Positions 1 through 8,749 of a stretch of DNA of 64,000 bases are shown in pieces; the first letter of the stretch is position 1, and each line of letters starts with the position of its first letter. Made by a program: the position numbers and the translations under genes. Origin of the DNA: Clostridiales bacterium (GTDB taxonomy: Bacteria; Bacillota; Clostridia; Christensenellales; Borkfalkiaceae); assembly GCA_003538975.1 (NCBI GenBank), contig DPQQ01000014.1, positions 3,124 to 67,123 of the forward strand. Direction: 5' to 3'. The notes beneath the pieces are model-generated. The model did not search any database. It was not told the DNA's origin and worked only from the letters and a program-made list of their open reading frames with translations.

Positions 1-2
1 CG

Positions 3-476
3 GCGGCGACGGTATTTGCGATATTTATTTTATGCGACGGTATTATCTCGATACTGGTGTACTTTTTTACCGCAGGGATGTCGGGATTTTTCGGAACGAC
101 TTTGCTCGGATCGGTTTTCAAAATTTTATACGGCATATTGTTTATATCTGCGCCGGACGTTTCGGCGGTGGCGTTCAGTCTTATGTTTGCGATTTATATC
201 ATAGCGATTTCGTGCAACGCGATAGAAGAAGCTTTATACTTAAAAAGAGTAGGCTCTTACTGGCTTCTTCCGCTTATTCTCGGATTTATGAGCCTTGCGG
301 GCGGCATCGTAATGCTGTTTATGACGCCCGCGTCTCTTCTTAAGGTTAGCGGAATAATAACCGGCGTAACGCTTTTAATCGCCTGTATAGAAGACGTGGT
401 AATCATTATCGAAATGTATAAAGTAAAAAAGAGAATAGACACTAAAGTAACAGACCTTATCGGACCAGAATTATAA
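3..476 (+). CDS. Partial DUF308/HdeD-like small membrane protein (5' end outside window)
   Basis: The reading frame is open from the first complete codon at position 3 with no start before the left edge, so the gene begins upstream. An internal ATG at position 57 is unlikely to be the real start because it falls inside a hydrophobic helix. What is visible is about 157 residues with four to five hydrophobic segments and short basic loops, ending in a charged tail (KVKKRID). The pattern of short paired helices resembles HdeD/DUF308 membrane proteins, which are poorly characterised. It could be another small integral membrane family. The membrane location is well supported and the family is tentative. 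Confidence 0.6.
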   Translation, partial: AATVFAIFILCDGIISILVYFFTAGMSGFFGTTLLGSVFKILYGILFISAPDVSAVAFSLMFAIYIIAISCNAIEEALYLKRVGSYWLLPLILGFMSLAGGIVMLFMTPASLLKVSGIITGVTLLIACIEDVVIIIEMYKVKKRIDTKVTDLIGPEL

Positions 477-489
477 TTTTGACAGCGAT

Positions 490-638
490 TTTTTACTGAA
501 TTCCAAGTGAAAACGTGTTGAACTCCGGCGGCGGTAAAACGGCTGTCGGGTTATTTGAGACAACTCTTGTTGCCGGCAGGGAGACAAGTGTCTTTCCGGA
601 GTAAGGCGGCTTCTGTTCTTTTTACCGATGACCTTTGG
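490..638 (-). ncRNA. ssrS: Structured RNA, probable 6S RNA
   Basis: Read on the minus strand, this non-coding stretch has a sigma-A-like promoter just upstream and a long arm closed by ACTCCGG pairing with CCGGAGT about 70 nt later. Smaller helices lie inside that arm. The 5' side carries GCCGCCTTAC, which I recall from Bacillus subtilis 6S-1 RNA. The outer ends can pair weakly (CCAA with TTGG). One long imperfect duplex with an internal bubble is the plan of 6S RNA, which binds sigma-70/sigma-A RNA polymerase. The length of about 150 nt is a little short for the family, and no classical terminator is visible. The identification rests on remembered motif similarity and folding by eye. Confidence 0.5.
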
Positions 639-641
639 TAG

Positions 642-671
642 ATCTTAACGGACGTATATAAAAAATTCCAA
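642..671 (-). promoter_or_regulatory. Sigma-A-like promoter for the minus-strand RNA
   Basis: Minus-strand TTGGAA (666-671) and TAAGAT (642-647) are separated by 18 bp, which puts the start near 635, where the folded RNA begins. It overlaps the region just upstream of the degV ribosome binding site, so the two transcription units diverge over a very short interval. Confidence 0.5.
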
Positions 672-686
672 TAAACGGAGGTTACA

Positions 687-1580
687 ATGAAAGAAAATTT
701 TCAATTATCATGCGAATCGACTGTAGATTTGCCGTTTTCTTACGTGGACGGCAGAAACATCAAAGTGCTGTTTTATTCTTACTTTGTGGACGGGGCGGAA
801 TACGCCGACGATATGGGCAGAGATCCCGCCGCACTCGACAGGTTTTACAACTTTTTGAACGAAGGTAAAATTCCCACGACTTCGCAGATAAACGAGTTTG
901 CTTACGAAGAGTTTTTCAGAAACATTCTGGACGAAGGAAAGGACGTTTTTCATATCTGTTTCGGAACGGGAATGACCGGTTCGTACTATAACGCGGTAAA
1001 GGTTGCGGACGCCTTAAAAAAGGAATATCCGGACAGAAAAATTGTCGTTATAGACAGTTTGTGCAGTTCTTCCGGCTACGGGATGCTTGTGGACGACGTC
1101 AAAGATATGTTTGACGAAGGCGTCGAATCCGATAAAATAATCGACTGGATAGAAAAGAACAAAAACAGAATACACCACCAGTTTTATTCGACCGACCTTA
1201 AATATTACAGAAGAACGGGCAGAATGTCCGGCCCCGTTGCGGGCATTGCGGCGATATTCAGAATTCACCCGATAATGCGTCTTAACAGCAAGGGCAAAAT
1301 CATCGCATATACCAAGACTATCGGAAAGGCCGCGGCGATAAAAAAGACTCTCGACACGATGGAAGAACATTGCGACGACGGCAAAAATTACAGCGGAAAG
1401 TGCTGGATATGCCATTCCAACAACCTTCCGGACGCAATTCTCACCAAAGAAAAGATACAGGAACGCTTCCCGAACATAAAAAGCGAGATTAAAATTCTCG
1501 ATATAGGCACGATAATCGCTTCGCACAGCGGTCCGGGTACGATTGCCGTATTCTTCCACGGTGACGAAAGAAAGGACTGA
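687..1580 (+). CDS. DegV family fatty-acid-binding protein
   Basis: This 297-residue cytoplasmic protein has the DegV layout. An N-terminal lobe starts with the conserved S/T-V-D segment (residues about 10-14). It is followed by the P-T-T-S-Q motif near residue 60, the FGTGMTGSY segment near residue 95 and a C-terminal lobe with the GxIxxxxKxxGK pattern. DegV/FakB proteins bind a fatty acid and can present it to a FakA kinase for phosphorylation and use in phospholipid synthesis. No fakA is visible here. The start is supported by GGAGG six bases before the ATG. The gene stands alone and ends before a strong terminator at 1681. Confidence 0.88.
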   Translation: MKENFQLSCESTVDLPFSYVDGRNIKVLFYSYFVDGAEYADDMGRDPAALDRFYNFLNEGKIPTTSQINEFAYEEFFRNILDEGKDVFHICFGTGMTGSYYNAVKVADALKKEYPDRKIVVIDSLCSSSGYGMLVDDVKDMFDEGVESDKIIDWIEKNKNRIHHQFYSTDLKYYRRTGRMSGPVAGIAAIFRIHPIMRLNSKGKIIAYTKTIGKAAAIKKTLDTMEEHCDDGKNYSGKCWICHSNNLPDAILTKEKIQERFPNIKSEIKILDIGTIIASHSGPGTIAVFFHGDERKD

Positions 1581-1680
1581 TTTGCCTTAAAACGCAGTCC
1601 GAAAAAGGAATTATCCAAAGCAAATATTAAAAGCCGAACCGAATAGAAAGAAAGCTATAACGAAATATAAATAAAAATAT

Positions 1681-1707
1681 AAAAGCCCGCAAATGCGGGC
1701 TTTTTGT
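1681..1707 (+). terminator. Rho-independent terminator after degV-type gene
   Basis: AAAAGCCCGC-AAAT-GCGGGCTTTTT forms a perfect GC-rich stem followed by a T tract, about 100 bases after the stop codon. Confidence 0.9.
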
Positions 1708-1940
1708 CTGTAAAATTTTAAGACACGTCAAAAAGATAAAAACCTGTACTTATCGGTCGCAAAACGGCGGTAAACCTGCGTTCGGTTTGCCGGGTAAACC
1801 TGCCGTAATACTATTAAGTAAAGGCTGTTACGGGCGATTAAAGAAAAAAGGAAGATTAAAAGCAAACGGCTTCGGTAATCGCAGGCAAACGACGCTTTGC
1901 CTAAACTTATGGCAATAACCGGCAAACGACTACCCGGCTA
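1708..1940. other. Intergenic region rich in short inverted repeats
   Basis: No gene is seen here. The stretch contains GGTAAACC (1769-1776) paired with GGTTTGCC (1784-1791), a second GGTTT/AAACC pair next to it, and a perfect 7-bp inverted repeat AGGCAAA/TTTGCCT (about 1883-1902). None is followed by a T tract on either strand, so they do not look like terminators. They could be parts of an intergenic repeat or structured 3' RNA of the neighbouring minus-strand gene. Confidence 0.4.
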
Positions 1941-2159
1941 TCAGACGAACGGGTAATCGCTTATACCTACAAGATAGTCGATAGAAACTTCGAAAAATTT
2001 TGCAAGCTGAATGAGCGAATACATGCCGGGTTCCCTCAGACCGTTTTCCCATAGACTGATGATGCCTTTGCTCACGCCGATTTCAGCCGAAAGTTCAACC
2101 TGATTGATGTTTTTTTCGGTTCTTAATTCTTTTAATCTTTCCGTAAATTTGGTATTCAT
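1941..2159 (-). CDS. Small XRE-family (Cro/CI-type) transcriptional repressor
   Basis: The 72-residue protein is almost entirely one helix-turn-helix domain (residues about 5-62). It has the typical NQVELSAEIGVSKGIISLWENG core and ends in the SIDYLVG helix common to Cro/CI-type regulators. A CTTAC-N4-GTAAG palindrome lies within its own promoter and a one-mismatch copy lies 29 bp upstream, which suggests autorepression. The same palindrome sits at the start site of the promoter at 2438, so the gene at 2676 is its likely target. No clear Shine-Dalgarno site precedes the ATG. The promoter position implies a leader of only a few bases. Confidence 0.9.
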   Translation of the reverse strand: MNTKFTERLKELRTEKNINQVELSAEIGVSKGIISLWENGLREPGMYSLIQLAKFFEVSIDYLVGISDYPFV

Positions 2160-2168
2160 ACCAATATT

Positions 2169-2213
2169 ATCTTACGATAGTAAGAGAATATGTCGATAAA
2201 TTACAATTGTAAG
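2169..2213 (-). promoter_or_regulatory. Promoter and paired operators of the XRE gene
   Basis: On the minus strand TCGACA (2191-2196) and TAAGAT (2169-2174) are 16 bp apart and end 9 bases before the ATG. The palindrome CTTACGATAGTAAG (2171-2184) overlaps the -10. A second copy with one mismatch, ATTACAATTGTAAG (2200-2213), lies exactly 29 bp away. The arrangement fits dimer binding at two phased sites. Confidence 0.75.
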
Positions 2214-2675
2214 AATTTAAACCGAAATAATTTAATACCGGCTATGCGTAAAAGCCGAAAAAGTATTTGCGAAAATCATGAAAAGTATCGGGCGGCGCCT
2301 TATAAGCATATAAAACAACTATACTGGCGATAAAAAAGGAAAAACCCGGTTAAGAATAAAAAAATCTATTTTACGGTTAAGCGGAAGGCGGCACGCAAAT
2401 AATTTACTTTATCGGTTAATAAGTTTTTACAAAACTATTGACATATTTGATTATCGGTGCTATAATGTAAAAAAATCTTACTATTGTAAGAAAATAAAAT
2501 CGGGAATTTGACAAAACAAAAAGATAATGTCGGATAAGGCTTGCCCGGATACCTTTTTATAGCGCGTCCGGCGGTAAGATACGGCGTTTTTCAAAGAATA
2601 TTTGTCGTATAACCGATAAAGACAGCCGGCAGGCGGGGTAAAAACCGAACCGGTCGGAAACAAGTAAGGGGAAAG
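2185..2675. other. Gene-free control region between the XRE gene and its presumed target
   Basis: About 490 bases without a supportable gene. Apart from the operators and the consensus promoter, it holds repeated CGGTTAAG-like words (around 2348, 2376 and 2414). It also includes a roughly 200-base GC-rich leader between the start site near 2473 and the ATG at 2676. I see no recognisable riboswitch in that leader. Confidence 0.4.
2438..2490 (+). promoter_or_regulatory. Consensus sigma-A promoter with XRE operator at the start site
   Basis: TTGACA (2438-2443), a 17-bp spacer and TATAAT (2461-2466) match consensus perfectly. The palindrome CTTACTATTGTAAG (2477-2490) covers about +4 to +17. It has the same half-sites as the site in front of the XRE gene at 1941-2159. 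A strong promoter blocked by a repressor at its start site is the simplest reading. Confidence 0.85.
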
Positions 2676-3323
2676 ATGTATAAAGTTGCCGTAATTTTTA
2701 TTGCGGCGGTAATAACGCTCGTAGTGACGTATGTTGCCGTCGCTTGCAGGAAGATTCTGAAAACAGAATGCGATATCCGCAGACAAAACAAAGACGAATT
2801 CGAATTATATGCGGGCAGACGATCGTCTTCGCCTGCGGATGAAAATATCGGAAATCCGCCCGAAAGCAATTTTTTGAAAAACTTTTTTATGAGCGATCCG
2901 GATGAAGAGGATTGCTTTGACGACGACCTGAAAATTCACAGTCAGAAGTATTATGCGCTTTCGCAGGAAGTAAAAGATTATTATGACGAAGTAGTTTTGT
3001 GCTCGCTGTCGGTTAAGGGAAGTCAGCGCTATTTTTGCGACGATTACGAAGAATATTGCCTGCGCGGAACAAGGCTTGTAAGGTTCGTTATACATAAAGG
3101 CGCAGTCATCTGCGAGCTTGTTATTCCGTCCGCAAAGGAAAAGACCGACGGGCAGAACAAATATTTTACGCGGCAGAATTCGTTTAAGATAAATCTTGCG
3201 GACGATACTTCGGTGGCTGCGGTCAAGGCGGTTATCCGCGTTATCGCGGCGATGACCAACGACTGCCCGGCAGAGCAGGGCAACAAGGTTTGCGACAACT
3301 GCGTAAAAAATAATAAACGATAG
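2676..3323 (+). CDS. Membrane-anchored protein of unknown function, presumed XRE target
   Basis: I do not recognise the family. The 215-residue product starts with one transmembrane segment (residues about 4-24). A charged, probably flexible linker rich in D, E, S and P follows to about residue 85. The remaining 130 residues form a mixed alpha/beta cytoplasmic or external domain with several cysteines, including a C-terminal CDNC. AGGGG upstream of the ATG is the ribosome binding site. It stands alone behind a perfect promoter that carries the XRE palindrome, and is followed by a bidirectional terminator. Its product is therefore probably kept low until a signal relieves the repressor. Confidence 0.7.
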   Translation: MYKVAVIFIAAVITLVVTYVAVACRKILKTECDIRRQNKDEFELYAGRRSSSPADENIGNPPESNFLKNFFMSDPDEEDCFDDDLKIHSQKYYALSQEVKDYYDEVVLCSLSVKGSQRYFCDDYEEYCLRGTRLVRFVIHKGAVICELVIPSAKEKTDGQNKYFTRQNSFKINLADDTSVAAVKAVIRVIAAMTNDCPAEQGNKVCDNCVKNNKR

Positions 3324-3448
3324 GGAACAGACAGAACAAAAAAACTTATCGGAAGGTATCAATTAAACAGAAAAAACTTTTTATGCGGCAACGGCGGAAA
3401 AGGCGGAATATTCGCAAAAACCGCCTGAAGCATAAAAATATAAAATAA

Positions 3449-3484
3449 AAACAGGGAGTGCTTTTTGCACCCCCTGTTTTTATT
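3449..3484. terminator. Bidirectional terminator between convergent genes
   Basis: ACAGGG-A-GTGC / GCAC-CCCCTGT forms a long stem with A-rich and T-rich flanks, so it can end transcription from both the plus-strand gene at 2676 and the minus-strand gene at 3551. Confidence 0.85.
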
Positions 3485-3550
3485 TTGGAAAAGGATTATG
3501 AAATTTTGTGGTAAATGCTTGGTTAGGTTATTGCGGGTGTGAAACGTTAT

Positions 3551-6500
3551 TTACGTTTGTGTACTGGACCATTCAATCGTAGCGTTATCGGTTATTGTGA
3601 ATACGAATGTTGACGTCGAACCGCTATGCGAAGATGTATAGGAGCAGCCGGATAATTGTTGCGGATTAGAAATTTGGAAGGTCTTTGAATCTATTCTGAT
3701 TCCAAGAGTTAAGTCTTTTATATCAATAGTTAAGGTAGCAGATTGCTGTAGAACATAGAAAGTCTGTATTCCTGTTGAAACTTTCTTAATGTTAACATTA
3801 TTAGAGATACTCCAATCACTTTTATCAAATGAGTAATATGAATTGTTATTTATTAATATTTGATTTATTTCAAAGTTACCAGTATAAATACCAGATCTAT
3901 AATGTGCTGCTCTACTCATTGTAATTGTTACTGTTAAAATTTCTCTCATATCAGCGGTTACTTTTATTTGCGGAGCGGTGTTTGATGAGCCGGCTGCGAC
4001 GGTGGTAAGAGTATCGACATTTACAGAAACCGAAATATCGTTGAGGTTTGAATTGTTTGTCGTTACGATAGCGGTCGCTTTATTGCAAGTCGGGGTTCCG
4101 CTTGTTCCTATAAGTTTATAGGTATTCGCAGTATCCGTAAGAGTGGAAGTACTGAATGAAAATTCACTTCCCGCAACGCCGTATCCTAACGAAGTTTCGG
4201 TATTATCAATGCCAACAACTACGATTTGAGCCTTAAGTCCCCATTTTGCGTAAAGATTTACTTTTGTAGCGTCGGAAAGGGAGCTGAAAGGCGTTTCGCA
4301 ATTTTCGTCCGTATACCAACCTAAAAAGTACTTTGATTTTGTAGTGTCGTTATCGTTAATATCTATTTTTGCGGGGGAGAACGCCGTTCCGTTTTCAAGA
4401 TAGCTTATATAGGTATTTGCGGAAGAATATTCAAACTGCAAATTTTCTACAAAGGTTTTTAAGGCTTCGGCAGAGATTTCGTCGTTATTTACGTGATATG
4501 TGATAGTGTAAGCGGGTTCGATAAATCTGCCGTACAAAGTTATAGTTACGGAGCCGTTCTCGATATGTTTGAGCGCGTCGCTAGTCTGTGATACCGAAGT
4601 GCCGAACTCGCTGTCGATATACCATTTATCGAAGGTATAACCTTTTAAAGAAACCCTTTCAAACGTAATGTTTTTATCGCAAGTAAAGGTCGCGGGGTTT
4701 GCGTTAACGATATTGGCGGTTAATTCGTCCGATAATTTTTGATCGTTGTACCAGAATTCGTAATTTATCGTATAAGTTATTGGCGTCCATACGGCGTTAA
4801 GCGTTACGTCGGAATCCGGCACTGTAAACGAGCCGTTATACACGGTAGAACCGTCGCTCCATCCGCCGAACGCGTAGTGCTTTTTCTGAAGCTCTGTCGG
4901 AAGAGTTATTGTCGTTCCGATAATTTCGGTAATAGTATCGCCGTACTGCTTGCCGTCCGAAAGCAACGTAACGGTTTTTAATATGGACGAGCTTGCCCAG
5001 TAATATTCGTTGCCGATTTTATAAGAAGTATAGTCGCCCGCGGTGAACTCGCTTTCGCCGTAGTTGCTGCCGGTTATTATATTGCCGGTGGCGGTCATCG
5101 AAACGCTTCTTGTCGAGACTTTTGCGGATAAACCCGCTGTACCACCCTCGGATTGGAATTCGTTCAATACGGTAATAGTTGCGGATGCGTTTTTAATATT
5201 GATTTTTACGTTCTGTTTTTTTGTGGTAATTTTACCGGAAATATAACCTTCGAGCGAAGTATTATTGCTGTTTATTTCAAAATACGCGTCAACTTTGTCA
5301 ACGCAATAATTTGTCATGTAAATATACGGGTAGGTGGTAACCGTTCCGTCTTTTGTTTTGTAGGTTACAGGCTTTTCATATTCCGTACATTCGTCGACGG
5401 AGTAAAATACTAATTTAGCATTTGAACCTACAGTTAAAGATCCGCCGTCGTCTACGATTAAAGCGGAACCCGGCATAAATTTATAGGAAGAATTTTCCAG
5501 AGTGAGATTTCCTCCTTTGCATACCCTTATATTCATATAAGGAATAGGAAGGGGATTGTTTGTGCCGGTTTGCATTGTTGCTTTAATTTCAAAAACGACT
5601 TTTAAACTCACATTTATTGTTATTGAGCCGTCGACTGCGGTTCCGTAAATTTTTACGTCTTCTTTTTGACCTTTCAGCTGATTGGAGCCGGTTATCGTAT
5701 CAAGATCTTTGCTTGTGGAGTTATCCGCCGGGACGGCGCGTTTTTCAAGATATCCGTCCGATAATTTGAAAAGCGCGGAAGGAGCGTCTGATTTACCGAC
5801 TACAGGAATACGACCGGTAAACCAAGTGTTGCTCATGTAAATTTCATATAAAGCGTTGTAAGTACAGCCTGCGTATACTCGTATGTTGCAGCTTATATTA
5901 TGTAAAGAATAGGAGTTTAATGGTAAATATTCTTTAGTGCCGTTGTATATACCTAAGGTGTTTTTACCGCCTTTAAAGTCGAAGATATGGAATAAATCTT
6001 CAGCAGTGGCTCCGTCTGTTACTATAACGTTACCTGTACCTTTAAGGTAGCCGTAAGCTTTTATGTTGGGAGTATCACCGTTGTTGATAGTTCCGGTAAC
6101 CTTGATTGTACCGTGGTTCATTACGACGCCGCGGTTGTATGTAGTACAAGTAACTAAGCCGTCCATCGCTACGATAGCGAGAATATCGAGCGTTGCGGAA
6201 TTCATCGTAAGAGAAATTCCCTCAGGAACAATAAGGACGCTTCCTACGTTTTTTGTAGTGGAAGATGGCTTATTGTCTTTAGGCGCTGTTTCCGATGTCG
6301 TTTTTCCGTCCGCATGCGGAACTATAATATTTTTACCGCAAGTGAAAGAATTACCGCCGTAATAGCCAATCTTCGAAAAACTTGTTGTTATGTATGAAGT
6401 TTTGCCGGAAGAATCGCTCGCAAGCACTATATCGCCGCTTTCGGAAAAATTTATCGCGTCTTCTATTGTGTAATAGGTGGTACTGCCGATTTTTGCGGTT

Positions 6501-8608
6501 TTGTATTTAATGTAAGTGGTTCCGTTGCGGACAAAATTACATTTATTTGCTTTTTCGTCGACTTGAATATCGAAACAATAGTTATTTACGAGTTTTATTT
6601 CCGCCTTATAAGTGCTGCCGACTTTTACAACGTTATTTGGACTTGTTTCAGTATAATCGTTTCCGTTGCCGTCCGTTACCTTAATCGTAGAAGCGGCTCC
6701 GGTCGCTTGTGTATTAGCCTTTTCACCGTTTTTAAATACAAGGTTGGTGAAAACGTTAGCGTCGAGAGTTATTCCGGTTTTTGCTTCTTCATATGTCTTT
6801 TCTAATATTCCGTCAAATTTTACGAGTTTTGGAACAATATACCATGCAAAAGTTTTTGGTTCGGTAGTTTTGTCGGACCATTCGTATATGTCTTTAAGAG
6901 ATACTTCGGCTTTATATGCGTCTTCCGTTATGTAAGACCCCGTGTTGCCGGTTATTGTCATGGTGTTTTCGTCAAAACCGACCGGGGTATAGGTTAACTG
7001 GCTGCCTGTGTATTCGAGCATATTATTGCCGCTTGTCGGGATAGCGACCTGAATACGGGATATGGTGAAGTCTGTCGTTTCTCCCGAAGAGATAGAATAA
7101 TTGCCGTCCGACACACTTGCCTTTGCAATATACTTGCCGACTGCACTTGCACTGATAGGAGTATCGTTGCCGGATATATAAGTCGTTACGTTGACGTCGG
7201 GGGCGATAAGTCCTTCTATCGGGTTTTTGATAGTCGCTTTAGGTTTCTGCTCTTTTCCGGTATATTTCAGATCTGTATCCGACCATTCTATAGTAAGCCT
7301 GTACGGCGTTACCGTGAAGTTTGCCGAAGCCGTAGTTATATTATAGTTTTCGTTATCAAGTCCGCCTGTTATGCCGATTGTATATGTTCCGACGTTGGAG
7401 CCTTTTTTATATTCGCCGGATTCGCCAACGAAGCTAATTTCCGGGGTGCCTAAAGTATCGCCGCTTATAACGCCGCTGTATTTTATGGTTGCCGTGGGAA
7501 CTTCGTTGCCGAATTCTATTTCGGTTCTAGAAAGAGTAACCGTCGCGGTCGCTTCTTTTCTTGCAACTGTGAAACTTGTTGTTTCGCCGGAAGAAATGTA
7601 ATAATCGGAGTTGCCGGCTGTGGCGGTGAGAGTATAGTCGCCGGCGGTCTTTACTTCGCTTACCGAAACGCCGTCCTTTGCAATCGAAACGCTTAAGTTT
7701 GCATCTGCCGCGCTACCCGCTATATTGCCGTTATCAGACGAAGCGATCTTTGCCGCGGCGGTAACGGGGTGAGTCGTTCCGTCGTATGTAAAGCCGTTTG
7801 CAAAATCAACACCGGACCAGTCGACAGTTACCGGACAGGGGAGTATGGTGAAAATTTTGACCGCATAGCCGTAGGCTTCAAGTTCTTTTATTTTTACAAG
7901 TATCGCATAAGTACCGGCGTTCTGGGGGAGACCGCTCGTCGCGCCTTCCGCAAAATATGCTTCGGTAAGGTCGGCTTCGGTAACTGAACCGTCCGTAAGC
8001 GGCTTATAGCTCGTTAAAAGTGAGCCGTTCAAAACGCTGCTCGGGAGATCGGCCGCCGCATTGTCTATGCCGGAAGCTTTTGTGACTGCGACTATGGGTT
8101 TGCCGTTATATATCGCGCTCTTGCCGTAAATCGCGCTTTCAAGTCCGTTCGCATAAGTCGAAACGGCAGATTTTTTTGAAACCGCCGCTTTTTTAACGGT
8201 GAATTTGTCAGTGGCTGCGCTGTCGTCGGAATCGGTTTCGGTCTGTAAATAAGCGTATTCTTCCGCTTCGGCGACTTTTGCCGCTGCTTCGGTTTCGTCC
8301 GATTCGTCCGAGCCTTTGAGAGCTATATAGTTCTGCAAAGTTTTTTTGTCGTAAACAAAGGTGGAGCCCGAACCGCCGGGGAGCTGTTCCTGCTGACTTA
8401 TTATCCAGTCGGCGGAACCTATCGCGCAGAATACGCTTACTATCAGAAGCATGATTATGACGGCAAACTTTTTGAATCTGCCGAAGCTTGTCTTATTCGC
8501 TTTGCAACCGCCGCGATCTGCACCGGCGGTATTCGCGGATTCTTCGGAAGCTGTTTTACGAGCGGCTTCGTTAAGTTCGTTAATATTGCCCACGACGCGT
8601 TTTTGCAC
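3551..8608 (-). CDS. Giant surface protein with SipW-type export signal, MBG-like and InlB-like repeats
   Basis: The 1685-residue product starts at GTG with AAGGAG upstream. A basic N-terminal region of about 45 residues precedes a hydrophobic segment (about 47-66) that ends in ADWII. This resembles the AAWVI/AAWLI motif of the SipW-cognate proteins nearby. After a low-complexity stretch come three or four MBG-like beta domains (about 250-610, with YTGKEQKPKATI and TYDGTTHPV signatures). A long beta-strand-rich region follows (about 700-1200). Then come two or three InlB/Listeria-Bacteroides type repeats (about 1230-1480, with GGW, DKWY, LGWYTD and AKW signatures). No LPXTG anchor is present at the C-terminus. 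It probably acts as an adhesin or matrix scaffold. The TasA-like gene upstream is in the same orientation, 141 bases away. Confidence 0.85.
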   Translation of the reverse strand: MQKRVVGNINELNEAARKTASEESANTAGADRGGCKANKTSFGRFKKFAVIIMLLIVSVFCAIGSADWIISQQEQLPGGSGSTFVYDKKTLQNYIALKGSDESDETEAAAKVAEAEEYAYLQTETDSDDSAATDKFTVKKAAVSKKSAVSTYANGLESAIYGKSAIYNGKPIVAVTKASGIDNAAADLPSSVLNGSLLTSYKPLTDGSVTEADLTEAYFAEGATSGLPQNAGTYAILVKIKELEAYGYAVKIFTILPCPVTVDWSGVDFANGFTYDGTTHPVTAAAKIASSDNGNIAGSAADANLSVSIAKDGVSVSEVKTAGDYTLTATAGNSDYYISSGETTSFTVARKEATATVTLSRTEIEFGNEVPTATIKYSGVISGDTLGTPEISFVGESGEYKKGSNVGTYTIGITGGLDNENYNITTASANFTVTPYRLTIEWSDTDLKYTGKEQKPKATIKNPIEGLIAPDVNVTTYISGNDTPISASAVGKYIAKASVSDGNYSISSGETTDFTISRIQVAIPTSGNNMLEYTGSQLTYTPVGFDENTMTITGNTGSYITEDAYKAEVSLKDIYEWSDKTTEPKTFAWYIVPKLVKFDGILEKTYEEAKTGITLDANVFTNLVFKNGEKANTQATGAASTIKVTDGNGNDYTETSPNNVVKVGSTYKAEIKLVNNYCFDIQVDEKANKCNFVRNGTTYIKYKTAKIGSTTYYTIEDAINFSESGDIVLASDSSGKTSYITTSFSKIGYYGGNSFTCGKNIIVPHADGKTTSETAPKDNKPSSTTKNVGSVLIVPEGISLTMNSATLDILAIVAMDGLVTCTTYNRGVVMNHGTIKVTGTINNGDTPNIKAYGYLKGTGNVIVTDGATAEDLFHIFDFKGGKNTLGIYNGTKEYLPLNSYSLHNISCNIRVYAGCTYNALYEIYMSNTWFTGRIPVVGKSDAPSALFKLSDGYLEKRAVPADNSTSKDLDTITGSNQLKGQKEDVKIYGTAVDGSITINVSLKVVFEIKATMQTGTNNPLPIPYMNIRVCKGGNLTLENSSYKFMPGSALIVDDGGSLTVGSNAKLVFYSVDECTEYEKPVTYKTKDGTVTTYPYIYMTNYCVDKVDAYFEINSNNTSLEGYISGKITTKKQNVKINIKNASATITVLNEFQSEGGTAGLSAKVSTRSVSMTATGNIITGSNYGESEFTAGDYTSYKIGNEYYWASSSILKTVTLLSDGKQYGDTITEIIGTTITLPTELQKKHYAFGGWSDGSTVYNGSFTVPDSDVTLNAVWTPITYTINYEFWYNDQKLSDELTANIVNANPATFTCDKNITFERVSLKGYTFDKWYIDSEFGTSVSQTSDALKHIENGSVTITLYGRFIEPAYTITYHVNNDEISAEALKTFVENLQFEYSSANTYISYLENGTAFSPAKIDINDNDTTKSKYFLGWYTDENCETPFSSLSDATKVNLYAKWGLKAQIVVVGIDNTETSLGYGVAGSEFSFSTSTLTDTANTYKLIGTSGTPTCNKATAIVTTNNSNLNDISVSVNVDTLTTVAAGSSNTAPQIKVTADMREILTVTITMSRAAHYRSGIYTGNFEINQILINNNSYYSFDKSDWSISNNVNIKKVSTGIQTFYVLQQSATLTIDIKDLTLGIRIDSKTFQISNPQQLSGCSYTSSHSGSTSTFVFTITDNATIEWSSTQT

Positions 8609-8749
8609 GATATTGTCTCCTTTATAAATTTTTGCCCGGCAGGGCGGCTTTACGACTTTTGTTTTAACGCCTTTGTCGGCGTTGGGTTTTGCTTTATGTT
8701 TTGTGGTCTTTTATGTTTTACTTTTTAAGTTCGATAAAATCAGATCATG

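Noticed and set aside
477..686. T-box or riboswitch controlling degV on the plus strand
   Set aside because: No T-box sequence, no known aptamer core and no terminator on the plus strand; the minus strand has a promoter and a better fold.
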